The notes under the pieces were generated by a model that was not told where the DNA came from, made no database searches, and saw only the letters and a program-made list of their open reading frames with translations. The position numbers and the translations under genes were made by a program. DNA of 47,257 bases from Crocosphaera sp. (GTDB lineage: Bacteria > Cyanobacteriota > Cyanobacteriia > Cyanobacteriales > Microcystaceae), in the NCBI GenBank assembly GCA_030064935.1, contig JASJEA010000013.1, positions 1 through 47,257 of the forward strand, in the 5' to 3' direction. This document shows positions 9,219 through 19,142 of the stretch, in pieces (the stretch's first letter is position 1; every line of letters starts with the position of its first letter).

Positions 9219-11075
9219 GTGAACAACAATAACAAAAAATGGCGTAATGCCGGACTATACGCACTTCTGTTAATCGTAGTATTAGCCCTAGCATCCGCCT
9301 TTCTAGATAACAATAACAATCAAAGTCGGGAAATTTTAACCTATAGCGACTTTATTAACCAAGTAGAAAACAACCAAATCGATCGAGTTACCCTAAGCTC
9401 GGATCGCACTCAGGCAAAGGTTCCCAACCCAGACGGAGGTGCCCCCTTACTGGTGAACTTACCCAACGATCCTGGCCTCATCGATATTTTGTCTAAAAAT
9501 CAGGTTGATATTGCCGTTCAACCTCAGAGCGATGAAGGGATCTGGTTCCGAGTCGCCAGTAGTCTATTTCTTCCCGTATTACTGCTCATAGGATTATTTT
9601 TCCTGTTGAGACGGGCGCAAAGTGGACCTGGTTCCCAAGCCATGAACTTTGGAAAATCAAAAGCACGGGTACAAATGGAACCCCAAACCCAAGTTACCTT
9701 TGGGGATGTAGCCGGTATCGAACAAGCCAAGTTAGAACTCACCGAAGTTGTTGACTTCCTGAAAAATGCTGATCGCTTCACCGCCATTGGTGCCAAAATT
9801 CCCAAAGGAGTCCTTTTAGTCGGACCCCCTGGAACAGGGAAAACCCTCTTAGCTCGTGCTGTTGCAGGAGAAGCTGGTGTACCCTTCTTCAGCATTTCTG
9901 GTTCAGAGTTCGTAGAAATGTTTGTCGGTGTGGGTGCTTCACGTGTTCGCGACCTGTTTGAACAGGCCAAAGCCAACGCACCTTGTATCGTCTTCATCGA
10001 TGAGATCGATGCAGTGGGCCGTCAAAGAGGTGCCGGTTTAGGGGGTGGTAACGATGAACGAGAACAAACCCTGAACCAGTTACTAACCGAGATGGACGGC
10101 TTTGAAGGCAATACCGGAATTATTATTATCGCTGCCACCAACCGCCCCGATGTATTAGACGCAGCCCTGTTACGTCCCGGTCGTTTTGACCGTCAAGTAG
10201 TGGTTGATCGTCCCGACTACGCCGGTCGTCAAGAAATTCTTCAAGTTCACGCCCGTGGCAAAACCCTATCCAAAGATGTTGACCTCGATAAAATTGCCCG
10301 TCGTACTCCTGGGTTCACAGGGGCTGATCTGTCTAACCTGTTAAATGAGGCTGCAATTTTGGCCGCCCGTCGTAATTTGACAGAAATTTCTATGGACGAA
10401 GTCAATGATGCCATTGATAGGGTATTAGCAGGACCTGAGAAGAAAAATCGGGTCATGAGCGAGAAACGTAAAACCTTAGTGGCTTTCCATGAAGCTGGCC
10501 ACGCTTTAGTAGGGGCTTTGATGCCTGACTACGATCCCGTCCAAAAGATTAGCATTATTCCTCGCGGCCGTGCTGGCGGTTTAACCTGGTTTACCCCCAG
10601 TGAGGATCGCATGGAGTCGGGCTTATATTCTCGCTCTTACCTGCAAAATCAAATGGCTGTCGCTTTAGGGGGTCGAGTCGCTGAAGAAATTATTTTTGGT
10701 GAAGAAGAAGTGACCACCGGTGCCTCCAATGACTTACAACAGGTAGCCAGAGTCGCTCGTCAGATGATTACTCGCTTTGGTATGAGCGATAGCCTCGGCC
10801 CTGTGGCTTTGGGACGACAAAATGGTGGTGGTGTGTTCTTGGGTCGTGATATTGCTTCTGATCGCGACTTTTCCAACGAAACCGCTTCTGCTATTGACGA
10901 TGAAGTACGTCAACTGGTAGATACCGCTTACAAGCGTGCTAAAGATGTCCTAGAAGGCAACCGCAGCATTTTAGATAAGTTAGCGGAAATGTTAGTGGAA
11001 AAAGAAACCGTTGACGCTGATGAACTGCAAGAAATTTTGAGCAGTAATGAGGTGAAAATGGCGACAATCGTCTAA
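9219..11075 (+). CDS. ftsH: ATP-dependent zinc metalloprotease FtsH
   Basis: 618 residues, full length. An N-terminal membrane helix (about 11-29) and a second at about 110-128 flank the lumenal or periplasmic domain. The AAA+ module has Walker A GPPGTGKT near residue 202, Walker [12 protein letters not shown] and the second region of homology [18 protein letters not shown]. The M41 protease has HEAGH near 424-428. FtsH hexamers extract and degrade membrane proteins, including damaged photosystem II D1 and regulators. The short N-terminus rich in Asn and Lys most resembles the FtsH1/FtsH3 branch of cyanobacteria rather than FtsH2, but I cannot settle which. The start is a GTG preceded by AAGAGG, and a strong terminator follows. 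Confidence 0.97.
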   Translation: MNNNNKKWRNAGLYALLLIVVLALASAFLDNNNNQSREILTYSDFINQVENNQIDRVTLSSDRTQAKVPNPDGGAPLLVNLPNDPGLIDILSKNQVDIAVQPQSDEGIWFRVASSLFLPVLLLIGLFFLLRRAQSGPGSQAMNFGKSKARVQMEPQTQVTFGDVAGIEQAKLELTEVVDFLKNADRFTAIGAKIPKGVLLVGPPGTGKTLLARAVAGEAGVPFFSISGSEFVEMFVGVGASRVRDLFEQAKANAPCIVFIDEIDAVGRQRGAGLGGGNDEREQTLNQLLTEMDGFEGNTGIIIIAATNRPDVLDAALLRPGRFDRQVVVDRPDYAGRQEILQVHARGKTLSKDVDLDKIARRTPGFTGADLSNLLNEAAILAARRNLTEISMDEVNDAIDRVLAGPEKKNRVMSEKRKTLVAFHEAGHALVGALMPDYDPVQKISIIPRGRAGGLTWFTPSEDRMESGLYSRSYLQNQMAVALGGRVAEEIIFGEEEVTTGASNDLQQVARVARQMITRFGMSDSLGPVALGRQNGGGVFLGRDIASDRDFSNETASAIDDEVRQLVDTAYKRAKDVLEGNRSILDKLAEMLVEKETVDADELQEILSSNEVKMATIV

Positions 11076-11099
11076 GTTTTCCCATTATCTCAGTCCGAA

Positions 11100-11128
11100 G
11101 CAGCACAGAATATTGTGCTGCTTTTTTT
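11100..11128 (+). terminator. Rho-independent terminator of ftsH
   Basis: GCAGCACA and TGTGCTGC form a perfect 8-bp stem with a 6-base loop, followed by a run of seven T. Confidence 0.92.
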
Positions 11129-11251
11129 GTGAAAAATTGATCCAAAAAGTCCATTGCTTCCCTTGTTGTGTTACTGTCATGTTCAGTAGGAGTTGCTGTC
11201 AACACAGTGAGCAGTGAGGAGTGAAGACTAAATCCTAGGGCGTTTACCTCA

Positions 11252-11288
11252 AACTGATAACTGGTAACTGGTAACTGGTAACTGATAA
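11252..11288. repeat. Short tandem heptamer repeat
   Basis: The heptamer AACTGGT occurs three times in a row with a diverged AACTGAT at each edge, immediately upstream of the rbcR start at 11309. Short tandem repeats of this kind are common in cyanobacterial intergenic DNA. No function is known. Confidence 0.8.
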
Positions 11289-11308
11289 ATTCTTTTTTTG
11301 ATAATTCT

Positions 11309-12310
11309 ATGTCAGACATTCCTTTCACTTTAGATCAATTGCGTATCCTCAAAGCGATCGCTGCTGAGGGAAGTTTTAAACGGGCGGCTGATACCTTATA
11401 TGTGTCTCAACCTGCGGTGAGTCTCCAAGTGCAGAACCTAGAAAAACAGTTGAATGTGCCATTATTCGATCGAGGTGGACGCAAAGCACAGTTAACGGAA
11501 GCGGGTCATTTATTATTATCTTACGGAGAAAAAATTATTACCCTCTGTCAAGAAACCTGTCGGGCGATCGAAGATTTACAAAATCTTCAGGGAGGAACTT
11601 TAATCGTAGGGGCCTCTCAAACCACGGGAACCTATTTATTGCCCCGCATGATCGGTTTATTTCGACAAAAATATCCCGATGTGGCAGTGCAGCTACAAGT
11701 ACACTCCACTCGACGCACTTCCTGGGGAGTTGCTAATGGACAAGTAGACTTGGCGATTATTGGGGGAGAAGTGCCTGGAGAATTACAGGATACATTGAAA
11801 ATTATTCCCTATGCTGAAGATGAATTAGCCTTAATTTTACCGGTTGATCATCCCCTGGCCGAAGGGGAAACGGTTCAAAAAGAAGATTTATATCGTCTTA
11901 ATTTTATTAGTTTGGACGCACAATCAACTATTCGTAAGGTGATTGATAAGGTTCTCACTCGCTGTGATATTGATACTAAACGGCTAAAGATTGAAATGGA
12001 ATTAAACTCTATTGAAGCCATTAAAAATGCTGTTCAAGCTGGTTTAGGGGCTGCCTTTGTCTCCATTACTGCCATTGAAAAAGAAGTACAAATGGGAGAG
12101 ATTCATATCGCTAGTTTAGAAGAGGTGAAAGTCAATCGCACCTTATCGGTTATTATCAATCCCAATCGTTATCGCTCTAAAGCAGCAGAGGCGTTTATTC
12201 AAGAAGTTTTACCAGCGTTTTCTACCTATCCTGAACAATTAACTCTGGAACATTTTGCTCCTTCTCCTAATGTGTTGAAAGAAATAGTTAATAATGTTGC
12301 TTCTACTTAG
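11309..12310 (+). CDS. rbcR: LysR-type regulator RbcR (CO2-fixation gene regulator)
   Basis: 333 residues. The N-terminal winged helix-turn-helix ([19 protein letters not shown], then [20 protein letters not shown]) is followed by the periplasmic-binding-like effector domain ([29 protein letters not shown]). The conserved stretch [21 protein letters not shown] is typical of the RbcR/Ycf30 group of cyanobacteria and red-lineage plastids. RbcR activates rbcLS and related genes in response to NADPH, RuBP or 3-PGA status in relatives. I recognise the subfamily by overall similarity to Synechocystis Sll0998. It follows ftsH behind a terminator, so it is probably transcribed separately. Confidence 0.9.
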   Translation: MSDIPFTLDQLRILKAIAAEGSFKRAADTLYVSQPAVSLQVQNLEKQLNVPLFDRGGRKAQLTEAGHLLLSYGEKIITLCQETCRAIEDLQNLQGGTLIVGASQTTGTYLLPRMIGLFRQKYPDVAVQLQVHSTRRTSWGVANGQVDLAIIGGEVPGELQDTLKIIPYAEDELALILPVDHPLAEGETVQKEDLYRLNFISLDAQSTIRKVIDKVLTRCDIDTKRLKIEMELNSIEAIKNAVQAGLGAAFVSITAIEKEVQMGEIHIASLEEVKVNRTLSVIINPNRYRSKAAEAFIQEVLPAFSTYPEQLTLEHFAPSPNVLKEIVNNVAST

Positions 12311-12471
12311 AGATTGTTCTCAAGAAATGCTCAACAAAGCAAAAGATAATAATCAAAAATATTTCCATCTATTCCGACTCTGACAAGTAGGGTACACAGG
12401 GGGGCTTCTCGCAGGAAAACTAAAAAATATGTCACAATGAAAAACTGGATGTTTACCATAATCTTATCACC

Positions 12472-13845
12472 ATGACTTCTTCCCAACGTCGTTACCATAT
12501 AACCACTTTTGGCTGTCAGATGAATAAAGCTGACTCAGAACGCATGGCGGGTATTTTGGAGGATATGGGGTTTCAGTGGTCACAAGATCCCAATGGGGCC
12601 GATTTAATCCTCTATAATACCTGTACTATTCGGGATAATGCCGAACAAAAGGTTTATTCGTATCTGGGAAGACAAGCTAAACGTAAACATCAACATCCTG
12701 ATTTAACTTTAATTGTGGCTGGCTGTGTGGCGCAACAAGAAGGAGAAAAAATACTCAGAAGAGTTCCTGAGTTAGACTTAGTGATGGGACCACAACACGC
12801 TAACCGTTTAGAAGATTTATTAACTCAGGTTTTTGACGGCAATCAAGTGGTGGCAACGGAACCTATTCATATCGTAGAAGATATTACCAAACCTCGTAGA
12901 GATAGTACCGTAACTGCTTGGGTGAATATTATTTATGGGTGCAATGAACGTTGTAGTTATTGTGTGGTTCCCAATGTGAGAGGGTTGGAACAATCTCGCA
13001 CCCCTGAGTCGATTTATGCTGAAATGGAAGTATTAGGAAAACAAGGCTATAAAGAGGTCACTTTATTAGGGCAAAACATTGATGCTTATGGACGGGATTT
13101 GCCGGGGGTAACAGAGACAGGAAGAAATCAACATACCCTCACGGATTTACTCTATCAAGTTCATGATATTCCTGGCATTGAAAGACTCAGATTTGCCACC
13201 AGTCATCCTCGTTATTTTACCGAAAGATTGATTAAAGCTTGCCATGAATTACCGAAAGTTTGTGAACATTTTCATATTCCTTTTCAATCAGGAGATAATC
13301 AGGTTTTAAAAGCAATGAAAAGGGGTTATACCCACGAAAAATATCGAAAAATTATCGATAAAATTAGGGAATATATGCCTGATGCAGCTATTAGTGCTGA
13401 TGCGATTGTTGGCTTTCCTGGAGAAACGGAAGAACAGTTTGAAAACACCTTGAAATTAGTGGATGATATTGGCTTTGATCAACTAAATACCGCCGCTTAT
13501 TCCCCTCGCCCTGGAACTCCTGCCGCAGTTTGGGACAATCAATTAAGTGAGGAAATAAAAAGCGATCGTCTTCAACGATTAAACCATTTAGTCGCCCAAA
13601 AAGCAATCCAGAGATCCCAACGTTATTTAAACAGAATAGAAGAAGTATTGGTAGAAGATAAAAATTCCAAAGATAACCGTCAAGTCATGGGAAGAACTAA
13701 GGGAAACCGCTTAACATTTTTTGAAGGAAATATTGAGGAATTAAAAGGAAAATTAATTCAAGTTAAAATCACTGAAGTTCGTGCTTTTAGTTTGACAGGA
13801 GAAGCTATTATCAAGACTGCTAATAGTCAAAATAAGATACATTAA
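12472..13845 (+). CDS. miaB: tRNA-2-methylthio-N6-dimethylallyladenosine synthase MiaB
   Basis: 457 residues with the three methylthiotransferase domains in order. The N-terminal UPF0004 domain has cysteines in [25 protein letters not shown] and VAGCVAQQ, which ligate the second cluster. The radical-SAM core has the CxxxCxxC motif in [13 protein letters not shown] near residues 161-168. A C-terminal TRAM domain ends the protein. MiaB adds the 2-methylthio group to isopentenyl-adenosine 37 of tRNAs reading UNN codons. The protein is complete and the ATG is well placed. A GC-rich hairpin follows the stop. Confidence 0.96.
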   Translation: MTSSQRRYHITTFGCQMNKADSERMAGILEDMGFQWSQDPNGADLILYNTCTIRDNAEQKVYSYLGRQAKRKHQHPDLTLIVAGCVAQQEGEKILRRVPELDLVMGPQHANRLEDLLTQVFDGNQVVATEPIHIVEDITKPRRDSTVTAWVNIIYGCNERCSYCVVPNVRGLEQSRTPESIYAEMEVLGKQGYKEVTLLGQNIDAYGRDLPGVTETGRNQHTLTDLLYQVHDIPGIERLRFATSHPRYFTERLIKACHELPKVCEHFHIPFQSGDNQVLKAMKRGYTHEKYRKIIDKIREYMPDAAISADAIVGFPGETEEQFENTLKLVDDIGFDQLNTAAYSPRPGTPAAVWDNQLSEEIKSDRLQRLNHLVAQKAIQRSQRYLNRIEEVLVEDKNSKDNRQVMGRTKGNRLTFFEGNIEELKGKLIQVKITEVRAFSLTGEAIIKTANSQNKIH

Positions 13846-13860
13846 GCTTCAAAAAATTAG

Positions 13861-13895
13861 GGGGGTACGCTTGCGAAGCACGAAGCATAACCCCC
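13861..13895. terminator. Bidirectional hairpin between miaB and the TIGR03792 gene
   Basis: GGGGGTACGCTT pairs with AAGCATAACCCCC across a GCGAAGCACG loop, giving a stable stem between two convergent genes. The loop sequence GCGAAGCACGAAGC also resembles small dispersed cyanobacterial repeats. Confidence 0.65.
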
Positions 13896-13935
13896 AAGGG
13901 GAGTTTAGGGCGATCAATCTAACTAAAAACAAAAT

Positions 13936-14247
13936 TTAAGCATTGGGAAATTTTCTAATTTGATATTCCCTAGCTTCAATCATTTTATAAGGATTATTTT
14001 TCATCTTTTGAGCAAATTTTTGTTCCGTTGCTTCTAAAATATCTTGAGGAATCCCTTTCCATTGTTCACGGGTTTCCCAACGAATAACAATAACAATCTC
14101 TTCAGCATTACAAGGAGATATCCAAATTTCTTTACTCAAAAACCCAGGAAAATTTGCTAAAACAGGTGTCCAAATTTCATTATCAAACTGAATAAACAAG
14201 TCCCTAGACTGCGAACAAACCTCAAACTTGAGCCATTCAATAACCAT
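13936..14247 (-). CDS. TIGR03792 family protein (ABM-like ferredoxin fold)
   Basis: A 103-residue protein matching the cyanobacterial TIGR03792 family. It opens VIEWLKFEV, has LANFPGFLSKEIW in the middle, the segment IVIRWETREQWKGIP, and ends with a segment of the type MIEAREYQIRKF. The pattern of a Trp-rich beta hairpin and helices resembles the antibiotic-biosynthesis-monooxygenase/EthD dimeric alpha-beta barrel, so a small-molecule or heme-related role is possible but unproven. It converges on miaB and has no obvious operon partner. Confidence 0.75.
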   Translation of the reverse strand: MVIEWLKFEVCSQSRDLFIQFDNEIWTPVLANFPGFLSKEIWISPCNAEEIVIVIRWETREQWKGIPQDILEATEQKFAQKMKNNPYKMIEAREYQIRKFPNA

Positions 14248-14356
14248 AGATAACCAAATGTAAATTTTTACTTATTTTCTTAAGCCAATTTCCATATTTA
14301 TTAGACAATAAGAGTAGGGGGCAAACCACAAAAAAGTCTCCCAATGGAGTAAAGTC

Positions 14357-14470
14357 ATGATTAACACATTCCTTTATCCTGATAGCATCACCTATCTCAT
14401 TGTTAAACTCTGTGTTCTCTTTGTTGCTCTTATACTTTACTTGATGTTCACAGCCACCCCTGTTGCCTAG
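14357..14470 (+). CDS. 37-residue single-span membrane peptide
   Basis: ATG at 14357 follows GGAG with a seven-base spacer, a good ribosome-binding site, and TAG closes at 14470. The peptide begins MINTFLYPDSITYLIVKL and continues with one hydrophobic helix to the C-terminal TATPVA. Size and composition are like the small subunits of cyanobacterial photosynthetic or NDH-1 complexes. I do not recognise it as any named one and would not assign it. It lies between two minus-strand genes on its own strand, with 110 bases of upstream DNA free for a promoter. Confidence 0.55.
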   Translation: MINTFLYPDSITYLIVKLCVLFVALILYLMFTATPVA

Positions 14471-14596
14471 TTCATTCTAGTCCCTGGGTGCTGTTATTTC
14501 AAAAGACTACCATCTTGGAATATCAGGTATTAAGAATGGGTTCATCCCTGAAACAACAGCAAAAAAATAGAGCCTTTGACTATGCCTTTCTCAAAC

Positions 14597-14992
14597 TTAC
14601 TCTTCCCCTTCTAGCAGAGCACGGTATTCTTGGGCTGACATGGTATCTTCCAGTTCGTCATCAGGGTTTTCCACACGCACCTTTAGCAACCATCCATCCC
14701 CATAGGGATCGTCAGCAATGGAATCTGGGGTTTCGAGCATTTCTTCATTGCGATCGATGACGGTTCCTGAGACGGGAGGGTAAAGATCTTCTGCTGCTTT
14801 GACCGATTCAATAGCACCAAAGGTTTCTCCTCTTTCGATAGAGTCTCCAACTTCTGGTAACTCTAGAAAGACAAGATCCCCTAATTGCTCAATGGCATAA
14901 GCACTAATGCCAATGGTTGCAATTTCTCCATCTAAGCGGACGTACTCATGGGAGTCTAAATATTTTAAATCTTCAGGAAATTCTAATTCCAT
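14597..14992 (-). CDS. gcvH: Glycine cleavage system H protein
   Basis: 131 residues, the usual length. K65 in [18 protein letters not shown] is the lipoyl attachment site, with the conserved YGDGWLLKV later in the fold. H protein shuttles the aminomethyl intermediate between GcvP, GcvT and the lipoamide dehydrogenase. In cyanobacteria the complex disposes of photorespiratory glycine. gcvP and gcvT are not in the window, so the gene stands alone. The ATG at 14992 is preceded by AAAAGGAT. Confidence 0.96.
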   Translation of the reverse strand: MELEFPEDLKYLDSHEYVRLDGEIATIGISAYAIEQLGDLVFLELPEVGDSIERGETFGAIESVKAAEDLYPPVSGTVIDRNEEMLETPDSIADDPYGDGWLLKVRVENPDDELEDTMSAQEYRALLEGEE

Positions 14993-15159
14993 AATTTATC
15001 CTTTTAGTTAAGTAGCAAAGTTAGTTTACACTGTCTTGATTCAAAATGATAAGAGTGAAGCAAAACTCAATATTCACACCCACTGCCTTATTTTACTATC
15101 TCAAACTAAAATACCACACTTTTCTAACCTCAAAAGACATCACTATCACAAAAAAAACG

Positions 15160-16518
15160 CTAAACAGTGGGTTTAATTTCTAGACTTGGAGGCTGGTTAT
15201 TGGCTGTTTTAATATCGTCGACTCCGTGAATCAGTAGGGCCGCTAAAATGATAGAAAATCCTCCTAAAACCACTGCCAATAAACGGTTACTATCTAAGCA
15301 ATAATTCATTACCCATCCTAAAGCTAAAGCAGCAATAATTTGAGGAATAACAATAAACGCATTAAAAAGTCCCATATATAACCCCATATTTTTCCCAGGA
15401 ATGATCTCTGATAACATAGAATAGGGAATGGTCAAGGTACTAGACCAAGCAATACCAAATCCCACCATTGAGAATAAAACAGAATAAGGATTATTGACCC
15501 AAAGTAAACTAATTAATCCCACTCCTCCACACAATAAACATAATGAGTGAGTTATTTTTTTTCCTAGTCTTTTAGTCAGTGTAGGTAAGACCCAAGAAAA
15601 AAGAAAACAAACCCCATTGTACATGGCAATACAAATACCCGCCCATTCAATTCCTTCAGTGTAAAGGTCTGAATTTTCTTCTAGAGCACCAAAAATATTA
15701 TGAGCTACTGCAGGGGGAAAATAAAGGAAGAGACAAAAGATACCGAGCCAAGTAAAAAACTGTACCACAGCCAATTGTTTCATGGTTTTTGGCATAGCTG
15801 TGATCAACTCTAAAATTTCTTTTAATTTATCCCCTAAACTTTTACTTTCATTGCTCTTTTTGATCGCTTTTAAATTTTTCGGGGGTTTCTCTTCTGTTGT
15901 CACCACTGTCCAGACAACTGTACTTAAAAATACTACTGCCCCAATGTAAAATGAAACCTTAACCGTAAAGGGAACCCCATCCGCTTCTGTCGTTTGGTTA
16001 CTGAGTCCGAAGATATGGGTTAAAATCCAAGGAGAAACAGAGGCAACCACCGCCCCAGAGCCAATAAAAAAACTTTGTACCGAAAAGCCTTGGGTGTGCT
16101 GTTTTTTGGGCAGTAAATCAACAACAAATGCCCGAAAAGGCTCCATACTAATATTAACAGAAGTGTCTAAAATCCAGAGTAATCCTGCAGCCATCCAGAG
16201 AGTTGAAGCATTGGGCATTAAGATTAAGGCAATGGAACTCAAAATAGCACCTACTAAAAAATAAGGCCGTCTTCTTCCTAACAGACACCAAGTGCGATCG
16301 CTCATGTAACCGATAATGGGTTGAGCAATTAAACCACTTACAGGAGCCGCTAACCAAAGTAAGGGAATTTGTTCGGGGTTCGCTCCTAAATATTCATATA
16401 TGGCACTGGTATTTGACATCTGCAAAGCCCATCCATATTGAATTCCAAAAAATCCAAAACTCATATTCCATAATTCTCGAAAATTTCGAGTTCTATCTTG
16501 CTTTTTTTCAACGGTCAT
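15160..16518 (-). CDS. MFS sugar transporter, SLC45/GPH sucrose-porter type
   Basis: 452 residues with about twelve hydrophobic helices. The opening LWNMSFGFFGIQYGWALQM and the loop 2-3 signature IGYMSDRTWCLLGRRRPYF, with its triple Arg, are hallmarks of the SLC45/plant SUT-like glycoside:H+ symporters. The segment ILDTSVNISMEPFRAF with acidic and Asn residues in helix 4 also fits. It probably moves sucrose or a related disaccharide with protons across the cytoplasmic membrane; sucrose is a common compatible solute in cyanobacteria. A charged loop of about 35 residues separates the two six-helix halves. Substrate and direction are inferred. Confidence 0.82.
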   Translation of the reverse strand: MTVEKKQDRTRNFRELWNMSFGFFGIQYGWALQMSNTSAIYEYLGANPEQIPLLWLAAPVSGLIAQPIIGYMSDRTWCLLGRRRPYFLVGAILSSIALILMPNASTLWMAAGLLWILDTSVNISMEPFRAFVVDLLPKKQHTQGFSVQSFFIGSGAVVASVSPWILTHIFGLSNQTTEADGVPFTVKVSFYIGAVVFLSTVVWTVVTTEEKPPKNLKAIKKSNESKSLGDKLKEILELITAMPKTMKQLAVVQFFTWLGIFCLFLYFPPAVAHNIFGALEENSDLYTEGIEWAGICIAMYNGVCFLFSWVLPTLTKRLGKKITHSLCLLCGGVGLISLLWVNNPYSVLFSMVGFGIAWSSTLTIPYSMLSEIIPGKNMGLYMGLFNAFIVIPQIIAALALGWVMNYCLDSNRLLAVVLGGFSIILAALLIHGVDDIKTANNQPPSLEIKPTV

Positions 16519-16631
16519 TGTATCTCTTTAAGCTAACAACAAATTGATCAAAACTTTATTTTCTCTGTTCGTTTTATCGCCAATACTAATCAAACTCACT
16601 CAGATAAAGTAAGTATCTTAAGAAAGCTATT

Positions 16632-17579
16632 TTAAACAAAATCTAAATCGTCAAACTCCGCTTTTAAGTCTCTAGCCATCAATTCTTTAACCGCTTCTTG
16701 AGGAGTCGTTTTGCCATTGATGAGCCGATAAACTTGACGAGAAATAGGAATCGCTATTCTATATTTTTTGGCTAATTCTACTAAAACATTGGCTGTATTA
16801 ACCCCTTCAGCCGTACTCCCTAACTCCTCTAAAATTTGCTCTAAGGTTTTGCCTTGAGATAAACCGTACCCAACCCGATAATTACGAGACAAGGGGCTAT
16901 CACAAGTGGCCATTAAGTCCCCTAACCCCGATAAACCAAAGAAAGTTTCTGCCGATGCGCCTAACTCTTGTCCAATGCGGATCATTTCTGGTAAGGCACG
17001 GGTTAAAAGAGCCGATTTGGCATTAGTTCCTAATGCCAACCCATCACAAACCCCAGAAGCAATGGCCATGACATTTTTTAGGGTTCCTCCTAACTCTGTG
17101 CCAATGGGATCAGTATTGACATAGACTCGAAAAAAATCTGAGGAAAATATTTCTTGAACTGTTTCGGCTGCTAGGGTATTTTCACTGGATATCACCGTTG
17201 CAGCAGGTAATCCTTGCTCAATTTCTTTAGATAAATTAGGCCCTGATAAGACTGCGACGGGATGGTTAGGAAAGCTAGTTTGCCATATTTGAGATGGAGT
17301 AAGAGTGGTTTTTGTTTCTAAGCCTTTAGTGGCAGTGACAAAAATAGTATCTTCTGAAATGTTGATGGCTTTTAGGTTTTCAATGGTTGCTCTTACCCCT
17401 TTCATAGAAACCGCAGACAAAATAACCTCTGCATCTTCAACGACTGAAGCTAAAGATTCTTCACTTCTTCGCGACCATATTTTGACATTATTTTGTTGAT
17501 TGTATTTTGCTAATATGGCTAATGCTTGTCCCCACAAACCCGCACCAATGATGGTCAACTTGTTTTCTCGATCGCTCAT
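16632..17579 (-). CDS. gpsA: Glycerol-3-phosphate dehydrogenase [NAD(P)+]
   Basis: 315 residues. The dinucleotide site is TIIGAGLWGQALAIL. The family blocks TKGLETKT, LSGPNLSKEI, GGTLKNVMAIASGVCDGL (with the catalytic Lys) and FGLSGLGDLMATCDS, followed by a YGLSQGK motif, all appear in order. GpsA reduces dihydroxyacetone phosphate to sn-glycerol 3-phosphate, the backbone of membrane glycerolipids. The start gives a short N-terminus, normal for cyanobacterial GpsA. It lies 48 bases downstream of rfbB on the same strand and may share its transcript. Confidence 0.95.
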   Translation of the reverse strand: MSDRENKLTIIGAGLWGQALAILAKYNQQNNVKIWSRRSEESLASVVEDAEVILSAVSMKGVRATIENLKAINISEDTIFVTATKGLETKTTLTPSQIWQTSFPNHPVAVLSGPNLSKEIEQGLPAATVISSENTLAAETVQEIFSSDFFRVYVNTDPIGTELGGTLKNVMAIASGVCDGLALGTNAKSALLTRALPEMIRIGQELGASAETFFGLSGLGDLMATCDSPLSRNYRVGYGLSQGKTLEQILEELGSTAEGVNTANVLVELAKKYRIAIPISRQVYRLINGKTTPQEAVKELMARDLKAEFDDLDFV

Positions 17580-17627
17580 TTTTTTATCTATTATAAACTA
17601 AACTCAATAATTTCATCAATAAATTGG

Positions 17628-18707
17628 TTATTGATTATAAACTTTAAGGTAATAGTCTTGATATTCTTTTGATAATAAAGGTTGCCACCAATCTCTATTG
17701 TTTAGATACCATTTAATTGTTTTTCTTAGGCCATTTTCAACAGTTTCTTCTGGACTCCATCCCAACTCTGTTTTGATTTTCGTCGCATCGATAGCATAAC
17801 GGCGATCATGGCCAGGTCTATCTTTAACAAAGGTGATTAATTGCTTGGCTGGCTTGACGGGTAAATTAGGGGCTAACTCATCCATTAAATCACACAATAA
17901 GATAACTAAATCAAGATTTTTAACTTCATTATTTCCGCCAATATTATAAGTTTCTCCTGGTTTTCCTTGATTAATTACTGTCTCTAAAGCTGAACAATGA
18001 TCCCCCACATATAACCAGTCCCTAACATTTTGACCATCTCCATATACTGGTAAAGGTTTGCCCAACAAAATATTAATACACATCAAGGGAATTAACTTTT
18101 CCGGGAAATGATAAGGTCCATAATTGTTAGAACAATTTGTGATAATTGTTGGTACATTATAGGTGTGATAATAAGCCCTTGCTAAGTGATCACTTCCTGC
18201 TTTTGAAGCAGAATAAGGGCTATTAGGAGCATAAGGAGTGGTTTCTGTAAAAGCTGGATCATCGGCTTCTAAACTACCATAAACTTCATCAGTAGAGACA
18301 TGAAGAAATCGATAATTTTCTGGCTGTTTTTTCCCATTCCAATAGTGACGAAAACTCTCTAATAAGGTAAAGGTTCCAATAACATTAGTTTGAATAAAAG
18401 CATCGGGACCGAGAATTGAGCGATCCACATGAGACTCGGCTGCAAAATGGGCTACCGTGGTGATATGTTCTTCTTTTAAAAGGTTATCAATTAAGGGGCG
18501 ATCGCAGATATCTCCTTGGATGAATTTAAAGTTTTGTCTATCGTCTAAACCAGCTAAGTTCTCAGGGTTTCCAGCATAGGTTAAAGCATCTAAAACAATA
18601 ACTTTATTATTAAGATTATTCTGACACCAATGATGCACAAAATTGGAGCCAATAAATCCTGCTCCACCAGTGATTAAAATACTTTTTTTTTCTTCAGATA
18701 ATGACAT
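17628..18707 (-). CDS. rfbB: dTDP-glucose 4,6-dehydratase
   Basis: 359 residues of an extended SDR enzyme: NAD site [16 protein letters not shown], substrate and catalytic block [11 protein letters not shown], and [19 protein letters not shown] with the catalytic Tyr and Lys. [18 protein letters not shown] and [12 protein letters not shown] are diagnostic for RmlB/RfbB. It makes dTDP-4-keto-6-deoxyglucose, the second step of dTDP-L-rhamnose synthesis. It shares the strand with rfbA and rfbD upstream, but a broken Uma2 gene separates it from rfbA. Confidence 0.96.
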   Translation of the reverse strand: MSLSEEKKSILITGGAGFIGSNFVHHWCQNNLNNKVIVLDALTYAGNPENLAGLDDRQNFKFIQGDICDRPLIDNLLKEEHITTVAHFAAESHVDRSILGPDAFIQTNVIGTFTLLESFRHYWNGKKQPENYRFLHVSTDEVYGSLEADDPAFTETTPYAPNSPYSASKAGSDHLARAYYHTYNVPTIITNCSNNYGPYHFPEKLIPLMCINILLGKPLPVYGDGQNVRDWLYVGDHCSALETVINQGKPGETYNIGGNNEVKNLDLVILLCDLMDELAPNLPVKPAKQLITFVKDRPGHDRRYAIDATKIKTELGWSPEETVENGLRKTIKWYLNNRDWWQPLLSKEYQDYYLKVYNQ

Positions 18708-18722
18708 AAGCTAATAATTTAA

Positions 18723-19136
18723 TTACCAAATTTTATCCATTTGCAACTGGAAACCAGATAAAACCGGCTCACCACTCACAGTTATTGGGTTCTCTAAACA
18801 TTCTACTTCTGTTTGGGGACGATAAATATAGACTCGCTGATTTTTGCGATCGATTAACCAACCTAATTTTACTCCGTTATTGATATATTCTTTAAGTTTA
18901 TCTTGAAGGGATTGCAGTTGATTGCTAGGGGAACGTATTTCCACTACAAAATCAGGACACACGGGAGCAAATCTAATTTTTTGTTCTTCAGTCAGAGAAT
19001 TCCATTTTTCTAACGTCATCCAAGCTGCACCAGGAGAACGATCTGCTCCATTCGGTAATTTAAACCCCGTACAGGATTCAAAACCAATCCCTGTACCATC
19101 TTCGTCTGTCCAGTTGGCAAAAAGTTATAATGACAT
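18723..19136 (-). pseudogene. Uma2/DUF820-type endonuclease remnant
   Basis: From the ATG at 19019 there is a 98-residue open frame carrying the C-terminal half of a DUF820/Uma2 PD-(D/E)XK fold: PDFVVEIRSPSNQ (the acidic-strand motif) and KLGWLIDRKNQRVYIYRP. The same frame continues upstream to 19124 with more family sequence (TGIGFESCTGFKLPNGADRS, then PGAAWM), then meets TAA at 19125-19127. Just before that lies ATG TCA TTA, so the reading would be Met-Ser-Leu-stop. The first 50-60 residues of a normal Uma2 protein are missing. The gene is therefore N-terminally deleted. Uma2 genes are abundant and mobile in cyanobacterial genomes, and their decay inside another operon is plausible. Confidence 0.8.
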
Positions 19137-19142
19137 ATGACT

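Noticed and set aside
14488-14760. 90-residue plus-strand open frame over the end of gcvH
   Set aside because: It overlaps the well-supported gcvH antisense and has a composition typical of a shadow frame.
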